From assembly GCA_023231005.1 (NCBI GenBank), contig JALNWG010000010.1, positions 1 through 64,000 on the forward strand: a stretch of DNA of 64,000 nt. The letters run 5' to 3'. Below are positions 37,037-45,944 of this stretch, in pieces. The stretch's first letter is position 1; every line of letters starts with the position of its first letter. Under the pieces are notes generated by a model, which saw nothing but the letters and a program-made list of their open reading frames with translations, searched no databases and had not been told where the DNA came from. Both the position numbers and the translations under genes were made by a program. The stretch comes from Bacteroidales bacterium (GTDB lineage: Bacteria; Bacteroidota; Bacteroidia; Bacteroidales; FEN-979).

Positions 37037-39532
37037 TTATGATTTCCCAAATATTCGCTGAAGAAATGTTTTTTTCTTGGAAGAATCTTTATCGTCAGAA
37101 TAGTACCCATATCCATACCCATATCCGTATCCATATCCATACCCATACCCATAACCATATCCGGAACCGTATCCATACCCATATCCGTAACCGTATCCAT
37201 ATGAACTCCGGGTGAGCTTCACATCATTAATCAATATTGCGAGATTATTGATCTCACGGAGTTCCATATCGCGGATGATGGAAGCAAATATCTTTTTATG
37301 AGTAAAGCCTTGCCGTACCAAAAATAAATTTGCATCGACATGTCTCATAAGAAGAAAAGCATCTGTTACTAAACCCACTGGAGGAGTATCGAGGATGATG
37401 TAGTCATAAATTTCCTTGAGTTTGAAAAACATTTCCTTGCATTTTTCAGAAGCAATAAGTTCCGCCGGATTTGGAGGTACCGGTCCGCCTGTAATGATGT
37501 CAAGATTTTCAATGCCAGAGAATTGAATGATATCTTCCAATTTGCTTTTGTTGATCAGATAAGAACTGATCCCTTCGGAATTGGTAAGTCCGAAGTCTTG
37601 ATAGATTTTTGGTTTCCGTAAATCAAAACCCATTAAAAGCGTCTTTTTCCCATATAAGGCAAAAATAGAAGCTAAGTTAATGGAAACAAAAGTTTTTCCG
37701 GCGCTAACCATATCAGAGGTCACCAGGATGGTTTGTCTTTCCTTCCCTTTCAGGAGGTAATTGATATTTGTCCTGACCGAACGAAAAGACTCGGCAATGG
37801 TCGATTTCGGAGAGTCAATCACCGGAATTTTACTGGCTTTGTCATTGTGTATTACATGTCCGACGATCGGAAGTTTGGTTACCTTTTCAACATCTTCCCG
37901 TTCCATGACCATATCATTGAAATAATCCTTTCCCAGAATATAAAGGATGGGAAGAATAATTCCCAGAATCAGAGCAATGATATAATTGAGGCTTTTCTTT
38001 GGATATACCGGAGATAAACCAACTCCACTTGCTTCGTCAAGGACTTCATTATCGGAGAGGTTGGCAGCCTGTGTAATCTGAGCTTCCGACCTTTTCTGAA
38101 GCAGGTAGGTGTATATTGCATCAGTCAGTTTAAACTTTCTTTCAATGCCAAATAATACTCGTTGTGTTTCGGGAAGATTACTGATTCGGGAATTGATTGA
38201 TGACACCCGGCTATTGATCTCTTTCAAGGCAATTTCATTCGAATTTATTGCACTTTTAACATTTTCATACAATGCATTTTTGGTCGTCGTAATCTGCAAA
38301 TCAATGGCTCTTAGGCTGGGATTCTTGTCCATGGAATACTGCGATGCCTCTGTCCTTTTCATGTATAACGCGGTCAGTTGCATGGTCAGATCATTCAGTA
38401 CTGTATTGTCAATACCCATGGATGCAGGAACAATCAATTCATCGAGCTTTCGATTTTTTTCGATGTATTCCTTCATATTCAAAAGATACTTTGATTTGAC
38501 AATCAGAACGGCTTTCTCGTCCTGAAGCTGCATCATTTTTTCGAATACCTGCTTGGCCTCATCATCCAGATTCATGATCTCCTTGTTGGTCCGGAAAAGC
38601 ATCAGCGCTTTTTCAGATGAATTCAAAGAGTCGGAAATTCCCTGTAATTCATTGTCAATAAAAGAAATTGTACGGATTGCCACAACGTTCTTACGTTCCA
38701 ATCCCTTGGCTAAATATTCTTTTGTTAACGAATTCAGAAAATCTGTAAGTTTCTTTACGTTTTCTCCTTTGAGTTTGATCTCAACAATAGATGCTTCTTT
38801 ATTAATGGGTTCAAGGCTGAACGATTTAAATTCTTTCGCCAATCCGTCATAATCCTTGAAAACAAATGAAAATGATTTTTTCAAGTCTTTGTAAGGATCA
38901 AAATTGTCATTTACCAACACTTTGAATTTAAAGTCTTTCGTTTGAATGGTTTGTCCTACCGAAAAAGTTTTATCAATTGAAATATCTTCTTTTCGGTCTT
39001 CCACCATCCGTTGCTTTGAATAAATATACATTTTTGCTTCTTCATCTTTGGCTTCGAGGCGGAATTTGTCTTTTGAAATAAAATTAACATTAAATTGGGC
39101 ACCAATGGGCTGAGGATAAGCCGTATCCATAATTACTTCGAAAGGACTGCTTTTGTAAAGTTCTTTCGTCATAAAATTATCTTCGCTGAAATAGGATACT
39201 TCGAAACCGATTTTTGTTAGCGTCCGATAAGTCAACGAGTAGGAGGAAAGCACCCCGATCTCGTTTTGTAAGTTCTGCATGTTGTTAAAAAGCCCCATTC
39301 CCAATAAATCCTGGGGATTCAGCTTGTTTTCCGATTTGTCCTTAATCAGAACCGTTGTTTTTACCTCATATATCGGTTTGGTATATTTATTAAAGATAAA
39401 AGCAATGATAATGGCAATAAATATGGTAACAGCAAAGAAGTACCAGTAACGGTAAAATTTAAAAAGGATGGCTTTATAGTCAACAGATTGCTGTTGTTCG
39501 TTGAAATCCTGAATATTCTCGTTCACGGGCAA
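37037..39532 (-). CDS. Wzc-like polysaccharide co-polymerase and tyrosine autokinase
   Basis: An 831-residue inner-membrane protein. It has a Wzz domain with a first membrane segment (about 30-50), a long coiled-coil periplasmic part, a second segment near 525-545 and a cytoplasmic BY-kinase. Walker A is MVSAGKTFVSINLAS, Walker A' is TLLMGFDLRKPK, and Walker B is YIILDTPPVGLV. Such proteins control chain length and export of capsule or exopolysaccharide through cycles of tyrosine phosphorylation. The tail is extreme: 17 tyrosines in about 35 residues, nearly all Gly-Tyr repeats, then a basic end (KKKTFLQRIFGKS). Wza-like gene upstream, cysD downstream. Confidence 0.93.
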   Translation of the reverse strand: MPVNENIQDFNEQQQSVDYKAILFKFYRYWYFFAVTIFIAIIIAFIFNKYTKPIYEVKTTVLIKDKSENKLNPQDLLGMGLFNNMQNLQNEIGVLSSYSLTYRTLTKIGFEVSYFSEDNFMTKELYKSSPFEVIMDTAYPQPIGAQFNVNFISKDKFRLEAKDEEAKMYIYSKQRMVEDRKEDISIDKTFSVGQTIQTKDFKFKVLVNDNFDPYKDLKKSFSFVFKDYDGLAKEFKSFSLEPINKEASIVEIKLKGENVKKLTDFLNSLTKEYLAKGLERKNVVAIRTISFIDNELQGISDSLNSSEKALMLFRTNKEIMNLDDEAKQVFEKMMQLQDEKAVLIVKSKYLLNMKEYIEKNRKLDELIVPASMGIDNTVLNDLTMQLTALYMKRTEASQYSMDKNPSLRAIDLQITTTKNALYENVKSAINSNEIALKEINSRVSSINSRISNLPETQRVLFGIERKFKLTDAIYTYLLQKRSEAQITQAANLSDNEVLDEASGVGLSPVYPKKSLNYIIALILGIILPILYILGKDYFNDMVMEREDVEKVTKLPIVGHVIHNDKASKIPVIDSPKSTIAESFRSVRTNINYLLKGKERQTILVTSDMVSAGKTFVSINLASIFALYGKKTLLMGFDLRKPKIYQDFGLTNSEGISSYLINKSKLEDIIQFSGIENLDIITGGPVPPNPAELIASEKCKEMFFKLKEIYDYIILDTPPVGLVTDAFLLMRHVDANLFLVRQGFTHKKIFASIIRDMELREINNLAILINDVKLTRSSYGYGYGYGYGYGSGYGYGYGYGYGYGYGYGYGYYSDDKDSSKKKTFLQRIFGKS
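37100..37201 (-). repeat. Hexanucleotide tract encoding a Gly-Tyr tail
   Basis: About 102 bases of 6-base units (plus strand CCATAT, CCATAC, CCGTAT and variants), read on the minus strand as alternating Gly and Tyr codons. One Ser replaces Tyr at codon 37163. There are 17 Tyr codons, six before and eleven after the Ser. Since units are 6 bases, slippage would change tail length without breaking the frame. Confidence 0.95.
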
Positions 39533-39534
39533 AA

Positions 39535-40332
39535 TTATTTGTTAAAGTAATTAATCAGCAAGAGGGCTGTTGAAATTGAGGTAAGCACGATGGCCCATGG
39601 GAAAGTAGTCCCAAATCCCCATCGTTTATACCCCAGAGGAATTACGTAAATGATATCGTTAGGTTGTAAATAATAATAATCAGATTTAAGAATCTTATCA
39701 CTGGTCAGATCGAGATAATTAACTTTTGATCCTCCTTTTGTAAGACGGATCAATGCTACCCGGTTGCGGTTGGCAAATTCGGTCATGTCTCCAGCCAGGG
39801 ATAGGGCTTCAAAAATATTGATATCATCTTTATAGATCGTAAATTCCCCGGGGCGGTTTACTTCTCCAACTAAGGTAATCTTGAAATTAACCATTTTTAC
39901 GACTACCGTTGTCTCCTTTAAATATTCATTAATCAATTGCTGAATCATCGACTTCACCTGATCAACCGTTAAATCCCTTACAATAACTTTACCGATAATG
40001 GGAAAATCAATTGTCCCCTCCGTTGTAACGCTGTAGCTATTTAAATAAATAGATGCATCATTGGCATAATCATTATAGGAATTGGTTCCCGATTGTTTAT
40101 TAAAAAAGAGAAATGCTTTTTCATCCAAGCTAAAAACCCTGATATACAGATTATCTTTGGGTTGAATTTTATAGTCAATATTGTGGGTGTTATTATAAAA
40201 AACGGAAGTGTCATGCTCCAGTTGTTTTTGGAGATAGATGATCTTTTTTTGGGGAACGCAGGACGAAAAAATGAAAATTAATAAAGAAAGATAAAGGCCA
40301 GTTTTTATGGATAATAATAGATGGTGTTTCAT
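39535..40332 (-). CDS. Wza-like polysaccharide export lipoprotein
   Basis: A 265-residue outer-membrane export protein. The start is ATG 40330-40332 (MKHHLLLSIKTGLYLSLL), giving a lipoprotein signal with cysteine 25 (IFSSCVPQ). The poly-export domain is seen in YKIQPKDNLYIRVFSLDEKAF and the SLBB domain in VTLVGEVNRPGEFTIY-like sequence near residue 165. It ends in a hydrophobic segment (FPWAILTSISTALLLINYF). It is shorter than E. coli Wza, as usual in Bacteroidota. Two bases separate its stop and the wzc-like start. Confidence 0.93.
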   Translation of the reverse strand: MKHHLLLSIKTGLYLSLLIFIFSSCVPQKKIIYLQKQLEHDTSVFYNNTHNIDYKIQPKDNLYIRVFSLDEKAFLFFNKQSGTNSYNDYANDASIYLNSYSVTTEGTIDFPIIGKVIVRDLTVDQVKSMIQQLINEYLKETTVVVKMVNFKITLVGEVNRPGEFTIYKDDINIFEALSLAGDMTEFANRNRVALIRLTKGGSKVNYLDLTSDKILKSDYYYLQPNDIIYVIPLGYKRWGFGTTFPWAIVLTSISTALLLINYFNK

Positions 40333-40353
40333 AGAGAACTTGAATTGAGAACG

Positions 40354-40384
40354 CAAAAATACATTTTTTGATAATTAATTCAAA
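40354..40384 (-). promoter_or_regulatory. Promoter of the wza-wzc-cysDN set
   Basis: On the minus strand TTTG (40384-40381), 19-base spacer, TATTTTTG (40361-40354), then the wza-like ATG 21 bases on. A very good Bacteroidota promoter. Confidence 0.7.
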
Positions 40385-40413
40385 GGACATTGGTTATTTA
40401 TCCTAAATATTCC

Positions 40414-41748
40414 CTAAGATTCAACTGTTTCACCAATCATTGTGGCAGAAGTAACACTGAGAATTTTGACCTTGATTAAATCACCAGGCTGGGCAATGGT
40501 TTTGGAAAATACAACAACTTTGTTTTGAATGGTACGGCCAAAATAGTGGTCTTCCGATCGCTTTGAACGTCCCTCAATAAGTACTTGAACTGTTTTCCCG
40601 ATTTCCAGTTTGTTCCTTTCAAGGGATAATTTTTGCTGAAGTTGAATAATCTCTTGGAGACGTTGGTCTTTTATACCTGTTGGAACATTGTCTTTCAGTG
40701 TTTCTGCTGCCAGAGTCTGTGGCCTTTCAGAATATTTAAACATATATGCTGCATCATAACCAACCCATTCCATCAACGAAAGAGTATCCTGGTGGTCAGC
40801 TTCTGTTTCCTCGCAGAATCCGGAAATGATGTCGGTCGAAATGGCACAATTCGGAAGAATTCTGCGAATGGCCTCAATCCGCTCCATATATTGTTTTCGG
40901 GTATATTTGCGGTTCATCAGACCAAGGATATGATCACTTCCAGATTGTACGGGCAAATGGATCGCTTTGCAAAGATTGTCATGACGAGCAATGGTATAAA
41001 GCAATTCATCGGAAATATCTTTGGGATGTGAAGTGGCAAAACGGATGCGTATCCGGGAATTCACTTCTGCTATCAATTCCAGAAGCTGTGCAAAATTAAT
41101 TGTCCCCTCTTCATTTGTCCATCTATAAGAATTTACATTTTGTCCGAGAAGGGTAACCTCCCGGTACCCTTTTTCAAATAAATCCTTGGTTTCCTCGATA
41201 ATGGAAGCAGCATCACGGCTTCGTTCCTTTCCACGGGTAAATGGAACGACACAATATGAACAATAATTTTCACACCCCCGCATAATAGAAATAAAAGCCG
41301 AAATCCCGTTGGAATCAATACGAACCGGAGAGATGTCGGCATAGGTTTCATCGGTTGATAAAATGGTGTCAATCGCGGGAATCTCTTTGCTAATCTGACG
41401 GATAAGGTCCGGTAAATGACGATAAGAATCTGGTCCTGCGACCAGATCAAGTAGTTGTTCTTCTTCAACTAAAGCCAAACGGGTTCGATCTGCCATACAT
41501 CCCAGCAACCCAATCACTAGCTTCGGATTTTTTTTCTTTAATGATTTGAAATAATAAAGTCTCTTTCTAACACGATCCTCTGCATTTTCACGAATGGAAC
41601 AGGTATTGATAAAAATAATATCGGCTTCCAAAACGTTGGGAATCAATTCATATCCATCATTTGTTAAAATGGAAGCAACGATTTCACTATCAGAAAAATT
41701 CATCTGACAGCCATAGGTTTCAATAAATATTTTATTGTTTTTTTTCAT
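40414..41748 (-). CDS. miaB: tRNA methylthiotransferase MiaB
   Basis: A 444-residue radical-SAM enzyme that adds the methylthio group to i6A37 of tRNAs. The N-terminal MTTase domain has the second-cluster cysteines C14, C50 and C84 (YGCQMNFSD, FINTCSIRENAEDRV, GLLGCMAD). The radical-SAM cluster is C159, C163, C166 (GCENYCSYCVVPFTRG). The C-terminal TRAM domain follows. MiaB rather than MtaB or RimO fits the motif YGCQMN. Confidence 0.97.
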   Translation of the reverse strand: MKKNNKIFIETYGCQMNFSDSEIVASILTNDGYELIPNVLEADIIFINTCSIRENAEDRVRKRLYYFKSLKKKNPKLVIGLLGCMADRTRLALVEEEQLLDLVAGPDSYRHLPDLIRQISKEIPAIDTILSTDETYADISPVRIDSNGISAFISIMRGCENYCSYCVVPFTRGKERSRDAASIIEETKDLFEKGYREVTLLGQNVNSYRWTNEEGTINFAQLLELIAEVNSRIRIRFATSHPKDISDELLYTIARHDNLCKAIHLPVQSGSDHILGLMNRKYTRKQYMERIEAIRRILPNCAISTDIISGFCEETEADHQDTLSLMEWVGYDAAYMFKYSERPQTLAAETLKDNVPTGIKDQRLQEIIQLQQKLSLERNKLEIGKTVQVLIEGRSKRSEDHYFGRTIQNKVVVFSKTIAQPGDLIKVKILSVTSATMIGETVES

Positions 41749-41810
41749 GAAGCGTATTACCCTCCCGGTAACTTGACTGATTAAGGATAAAAAAGTGGTA
41801 CAAAGGTAAG

Positions 41811-41818
41811 GATTAAGT
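41811..41818 (-). promoter_or_regulatory. miaB promoter -7 box
   Basis: TACCTTTG on the minus strand, 62 bases before the miaB ATG. It lies nine bases from the oppositely directed topA -7 box, so the two promoters face away from each other and share their upstream regions. Confidence 0.5.
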
Positions 41819-41827
41819 TAATTGTCT

Positions 41828-41835
41828 TACTTTTG
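41828..41835 (+). promoter_or_regulatory. topA promoter -7 box
   Basis: TACTTTTG, 33 bases before the topA ATG at 41869. The matching -33 region overlaps the miaB -7 box, so the promoters may interfere. Confidence 0.5.
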
Positions 41836-41868
41836 TGCCGGATTTCGAAAACTAAAAACGGTATCCAA

Positions 41869-44190
41869 ATGACAAAGAACTTAGTAATTGTTGAGTCTCC
41901 AGCCAAAGCCAAAACCATTGGTGGTTTTTTAGGGAATGATTTTACGGTGAAGTCGTGCATGGGACATGTAGCTGACTTGTCAAAAAAGGATCTTGGAGTT
42001 GATATTGAAAATGGATTTCTGCCACGTTATGTCATATCTCCGGAAAAAAAGAAAATTGTTTCCGAATTAAGAAAACTTTCGCAAGATTCTGAAATAGTGT
42101 GGCTTGCGTCTGATGAGGATCGGGAAGGAGAAGCCATTGCATGGCATTTGATGGAAACTCTTGGTTTGGAAGAAAAAAACGCCAAACGGATTGCCTTTCA
42201 TGAAATTACAAAAACAGCCATTTTTGAAGCAATCGAATCTCCAAGAAAGATTAATATTGACTTGGTAAATGCACAGCAAGCACGTCGTGTTTTAGACCGC
42301 TTAGTTGGATTTGAATTGTCCCCGTTGTTGTGGAAAAAGATAAGACCATCATTATCTGCCGGTCGTGTGCAATCCGTTGCGGTTCGTCTCATCGTTGAGC
42401 GGGAAGAAGAGATTAAAAACTTTAAAAGCACTTCGGCTTTCCGAATTCTCGGAGAGTTCATTGTACAAAATGGCACCAAAAAAAAATTCGTCAAAGCTGA
42501 ATTAAACAAACGTTTTTCCAGCAAAGATGTAGCTGTTGCTTTTTTAGAAAAAAATTTTGGAAGTACTTATACAGTGGAAGAGGTTGACACAAAACCGGCA
42601 AAAAAATCTCCTGCTCCTCCATTTACCACATCAACACTTCAACAAGAAGCATCTCGTAAACTCGGATTTTCCGTGGCTAATACCATGCGCGTTGCCCAGG
42701 AACTCTATGAATCCGGGCAGATTACCTATATGCGTACCGATTCTGTAAATTTATCGCAAATGGCCTTGGCAATGGCACGCCAGGAAATCACCGATAGTTT
42801 CGGTGTCCCTTATGTGAAAACTCGGAAATTTACTACCAAAACCAAAGGAGCGCAGGAAGCCCATGAAGCCATACGGCCCACCTACCTCAACCATAAAACC
42901 ATTGAGGGGGATAAATCACATAAACGGCTGTATGATTTGATCTGGAAACGCACTATCGCTTCCCAGATGGCTGATGCTGAATTGGAAAAAACCAATGTCA
43001 TCATCGGAATAAATAATGCTGAAGAAAAGTTTATTGCCAGGGGAGAAGTTATTAAATTTGATGGTTTCCTGAAAGTTTATATGGAATCGACAGATGACGA
43101 AGAATCAAACGGTGAAGAAGGGATGCTCCCTCCCTTATCAAAAGGCGAAAAACTTGACTTGAGTGAAATGATAGCCCAGGAAAAATTTACCCAACAACCT
43201 TCCCGGTATACAGAAGCTACTTTGGTAAAAAAAATGGAAGAACTTGGAATTGGACGGCCTTCTACCTATGCTCCAACAATTTCCACCATTCAAAAAAGAG
43301 GATATATCATCCGGGAAGATCGTCCGGGATATGTTCGCAATTATACTTTGATCACGCTAAAAAATAAAGTAATTAAGGAAGAGATTAAATCGGAAAATGT
43401 AGGTTTTGAAAAGTCCAAACTATTCCCTACCGATATAGGTACCCTGGTCAACAATTTTCTGGTAGAACATTTTACCAATATCATGGACTATAATTTTACT
43501 GCAAATGTTGAGGAAGAATTCGACCAGATTGCACTAGGAAAACTGGTCTGGAATGAAATGATTAAAGAATTTTACTTCCCATTTCATGCTCAGATTGAAG
43601 GGACTCTGGAAAATACTAAAAAAGTCAGCGGCGAAAAACTTCTTGGTACAGATCCTCAAAGTGGCCAATCCGTTTTCGTAAAAATCGGACGTTATGGACC
43701 CATGGTTCAATTGGGAGTAACCGATAATGAAAAAAAACCCAAGTTTGCTGCCCTGAAAAAAGGGCAAAGTATCGATTCCATTTCTCTTACCGAAGCGATG
43801 GATTTATTTAAATTGCCAAGAACCCTTGGTGAATTTGAATCTGAAGATGTTACCGTTGCAATCGGCCGGTTTGGTCCATATATCCGTCATAAATCTCTGT
43901 TTTACTCGCTTCCTAAACAAGACGACCCGTTAACGGTAGAGCTCAACCGGGCCATTGAGATCATTTTGGCAAAACGACAAGCAGACAGCCAGAAAATCTT
44001 GCATGAATTTAAAGAAGACCAAAAGGTGATACAGGTTTTAAATGGACGATATGGGGCCTATATCTCTTTTAAAAAAGAAAATTTTAAAATTCCTAAGGGG
44101 AAAGACCCAAAATCCTTGACCCTGGAAGATTGCAAAACAATTATTGCCAATACACAGCCTTCAAAATCAAAATTGAAAAAGAAAAAGTAA
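41869..44190 (+). CDS. topA: DNA topoisomerase I
   Basis: A 773-residue type IA topoisomerase that relaxes negative supercoils. The start is ATG 41869 (MTKNLVIVESPAKAKTI). The TOPRIM acidic motif is SDEDREGEA (D82, D84, E86). The catalytic tyrosine is Y287 in ITYMRTDSVNLS. There are no C-terminal four-cysteine zinc fingers; two repeats of the GRxGPYI/GRYGAYI type take their place, and the tail is very basic (KSKLKKKK). This is the usual Bacteroidota form. Confidence 0.97.
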   Translation: MTKNLVIVESPAKAKTIGGFLGNDFTVKSCMGHVADLSKKDLGVDIENGFLPRYVISPEKKKIVSELRKLSQDSEIVWLASDEDREGEAIAWHLMETLGLEEKNAKRIAFHEITKTAIFEAIESPRKINIDLVNAQQARRVLDRLVGFELSPLLWKKIRPSLSAGRVQSVAVRLIVEREEEIKNFKSTSAFRILGEFIVQNGTKKKFVKAELNKRFSSKDVAVAFLEKNFGSTYTVEEVDTKPAKKSPAPPFTTSTLQQEASRKLGFSVANTMRVAQELYESGQITYMRTDSVNLSQMALAMARQEITDSFGVPYVKTRKFTTKTKGAQEAHEAIRPTYLNHKTIEGDKSHKRLYDLIWKRTIASQMADAELEKTNVIIGINNAEEKFIARGEVIKFDGFLKVYMESTDDEESNGEEGMLPPLSKGEKLDLSEMIAQEKFTQQPSRYTEATLVKKMEELGIGRPSTYAPTISTIQKRGYIIREDRPGYVRNYTLITLKNKVIKEEIKSENVGFEKSKLFPTDIGTLVNNFLVEHFTNIMDYNFTANVEEEFDQIALGKLVWNEMIKEFYFPFHAQIEGTLENTKKVSGEKLLGTDPQSGQSVFVKIGRYGPMVQLGVTDNEKKPKFAALKKGQSIDSISLTEAMDLFKLPRTLGEFESEDVTVAIGRFGPYIRHKSLFYSLPKQDDPLTVELNRAIEIILAKRQADSQKILHEFKEDQKVIQVLNGRYGAYISFKKENFKIPKGKDPKSLTLEDCKTIIANTQPSKSKLKKKK

Positions 44191-44196
44191 TATCCC

Positions 44197-45375
44197 ATGG
44201 ATGTTTCTACTTTTTTTGAATCTGTAGATCTGCAGGAATTTCCCATCATCGGTGATAATTCTGCGCAGACCCGTTTGGGAAACACTATCCGAATTTTTTC
44301 TGATGAGCGTGATTTTCCCGACTATTCTTCCTATGAACTTGCCCTCATCGGGGTAAAAGATGACCGGAGCGCCATCAATAATGAGGGATGTGCCTTTGCG
44401 CCTGACATGGTACGAAAATATCTTTACCAACTAAACACCGGGCCTTACCCCATCAAACTGGTCGACCTTGGCAATATTAGAAAAGGGCATGCTTTATCCG
44501 ATACCTATTTTGCTGTTAGCTCTGTAGTGGCTGAATTGTTATCCAACAATGTTTTCCCAATTATTATTGGAGGTAGTCAGGATTTGACATACGCCAATTA
44601 TCAGGCATATCAAAGCCTGGGCCAGATTATCAATATTGTGGCAGTTGATCCCATGTTTGATTTGGGGAAATCAGAACAGGAACTTACATCACAATCGTAT
44701 CTGAGCAATATTATTCTGCACCAACCTAATTATCTTTTTAATTACGCAAATATAGGATACCAGACTTATTTTGTCGATCAGGAAGCCTTGAAACTGATGA
44801 AAAACTTGTTTTTTGACACCTATCGACTTGGCATAGTTCGTGAAAGTCTGGAAGAAGTTGAACCAATCGTTCGAAACGCTGATATGCTGAGTTTCGACAT
44901 CTCTTCTGTACGTATTTCTGATGCGCCTGGAAATGGGAATGCTACTCCCAACGGTTTTTATGGAGAAGAGGCTTGTCAGATCATCCGTTATGCAGGGTTA
45001 TCGGATAAACTTACTTCCATTGGATTTTATGAAGTAAACCCTTCCTTAGATCATGCAGGCCAAACCTCGCATTTGGTGGCTCAGATGATCTGGTATTTCC
45101 TTGATGGATTTTATAATCGTGCCCATGATTTTCCATTTCGTAACGAAGAGGACTATCTGAAATATCGTGTAAGCATCCGGGATCATAAAGAGGAGATCGT
45201 TTTCTTTAAAAGTAAAAAAACAGATCGATGGTGGATGGAGATTCCTCTCCCCATGGAACAAAGGATCAAATACGAAAGACATTACTTAGTACCTTGCTCC
45301 TATAAAGATTATCAAACTGCCTGTGAAAATGATATTCCGGACCGATGGTGGATGGTCTATCAAAAGCTCATGTAG
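44197..45375 (+). CDS. Ureohydrolase-fold protein with degraded metal site
   Basis: A 392-residue protein of the arginase/agmatinase/formimidoylglutamase fold, starting six bases after topA. The three metal-ligand motifs can be placed but are altered. GGxHD reads GGSQD (Q128 for His); DAHxD reads DPMFD (M153 for the second ligand); SFDxD reads SFDIS (S236 for the fifth). Half of the six usual manganese ligands are gone, so hydrolase activity is doubtful. The C-terminal about 90 residues extend beyond the fold and include KKTDRWWMEIPLP and DIPDRWWMVYQKL. Probably a pseudoenzyme or one with new chemistry. Function unknown. Confidence 0.8.
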   Translation: MDVSTFFESVDLQEFPIIGDNSAQTRLGNTIRIFSDERDFPDYSSYELALIGVKDDRSAINNEGCAFAPDMVRKYLYQLNTGPYPIKLVDLGNIRKGHALSDTYFAVSSVVAELLSNNVFPIIIGGSQDLTYANYQAYQSLGQIINIVAVDPMFDLGKSEQELTSQSYLSNIILHQPNYLFNYANIGYQTYFVDQEALKLMKNLFFDTYRLGIVRESLEEVEPIVRNADMLSFDISSVRISDAPGNGNATPNGFYGEEACQIIRYAGLSDKLTSIGFYEVNPSLDHAGQTSHLVAQMIWYFLDGFYNRAHDFPFRNEEDYLKYRVSIRDHKEEIVFFKSKKTDRWWMEIPLPMEQRIKYERHYLVPCSYKDYQTACENDIPDRWWMVYQKLM

Positions 45376-45382
45376 GCTTTAG

Positions 45383-45934
45383 TTAACCCAACCTGGCGGG
45401 ATTTTCAGTCAGAAAACTTTTCCATCCGGAAAATTTTTTTCCGGTTTCCGGATGTCCCTTTTGAAAATAATGACAAACAGCTGCTGCTAAACCGTCGGTT
45501 GCATCCAATGTTTCTGGAATTTTCCGGATTTCCAATAGTCTTATCAACATATTGGCAACCTGCTCCTTTGATGCAGCCCCTTTCCCGGTAATCGATTGCT
45601 TAATTTTTCTAGGGGAATATTCAAAAAAAGGAACAGATCTCGACAATGCTGCTGCAATTGCTACCCCCTGCGCCCGTCCCAATTTAAGCATTGATTGAAC
45701 ATTTTTCCCAAAAAATGGAGCTTCAATAGCAAGCTCATCCGGATGATATTGATCAATTAGCGAAATCATACGTTCAAAAATTATTTTCAGGCGTACCGCA
45801 TGATCATTGTATTTGTTTAATTTTAGCTCGCCTAAAGCAAGAAGTTCGATTTTATTTCCGGATTCTGAAATAATACCATAGCCCATCACCGTGGTTCCGG
45901 GATCAATCCCTAAGATAATACGCTCACTGGCCAT
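45383..45934 (-). CDS. ruvC: Holliday junction resolvase RuvC
   Basis: A 183-residue RuvC. The acidic active site is visible: D11 in LGIDPGTTVMGYG, Glu in ELAIEAPFFGKNVQS, and the C-terminal Asp in LDATDGLAAAVCHY. It cuts Holliday junctions with RuvAB. It starts only 10 bases from a divergent membrane-protein gene; its probable -7 box (TACTTTTG, 45965-45958) lies inside that gene's first codons. Confidence 0.97.
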   Translation of the reverse strand: MASERIILGIDPGTTVMGYGIISESGNKIELLALGELKLNKYNDHAVRLKIIFERMISLIDQYHPDELAIEAPFFGKNVQSMLKLGRAQGVAIAAALSRSVPFFEYSPRKIKQSITGKGAASKEQVANMLIRLLEIRKIPETLDATDGLAAAVCHYFQKGHPETGKKFSGWKSFLTENPARLG

Positions 45935-45944
45935 AGAAAAAATA

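Noticed and set aside
37100..37201. Possible CRISPR-like repeat
   Set aside because: Units are 6 bases with no spacers, and they lie in frame inside a coding region.
36997..37215. Frame coding His-Thr/Ile-His repeats opposite the Wzc-like tail
   Set aside because: It is the reverse strand of the Gly-Tyr hexanucleotide tract. The repeat explains it and no start signal is seen.
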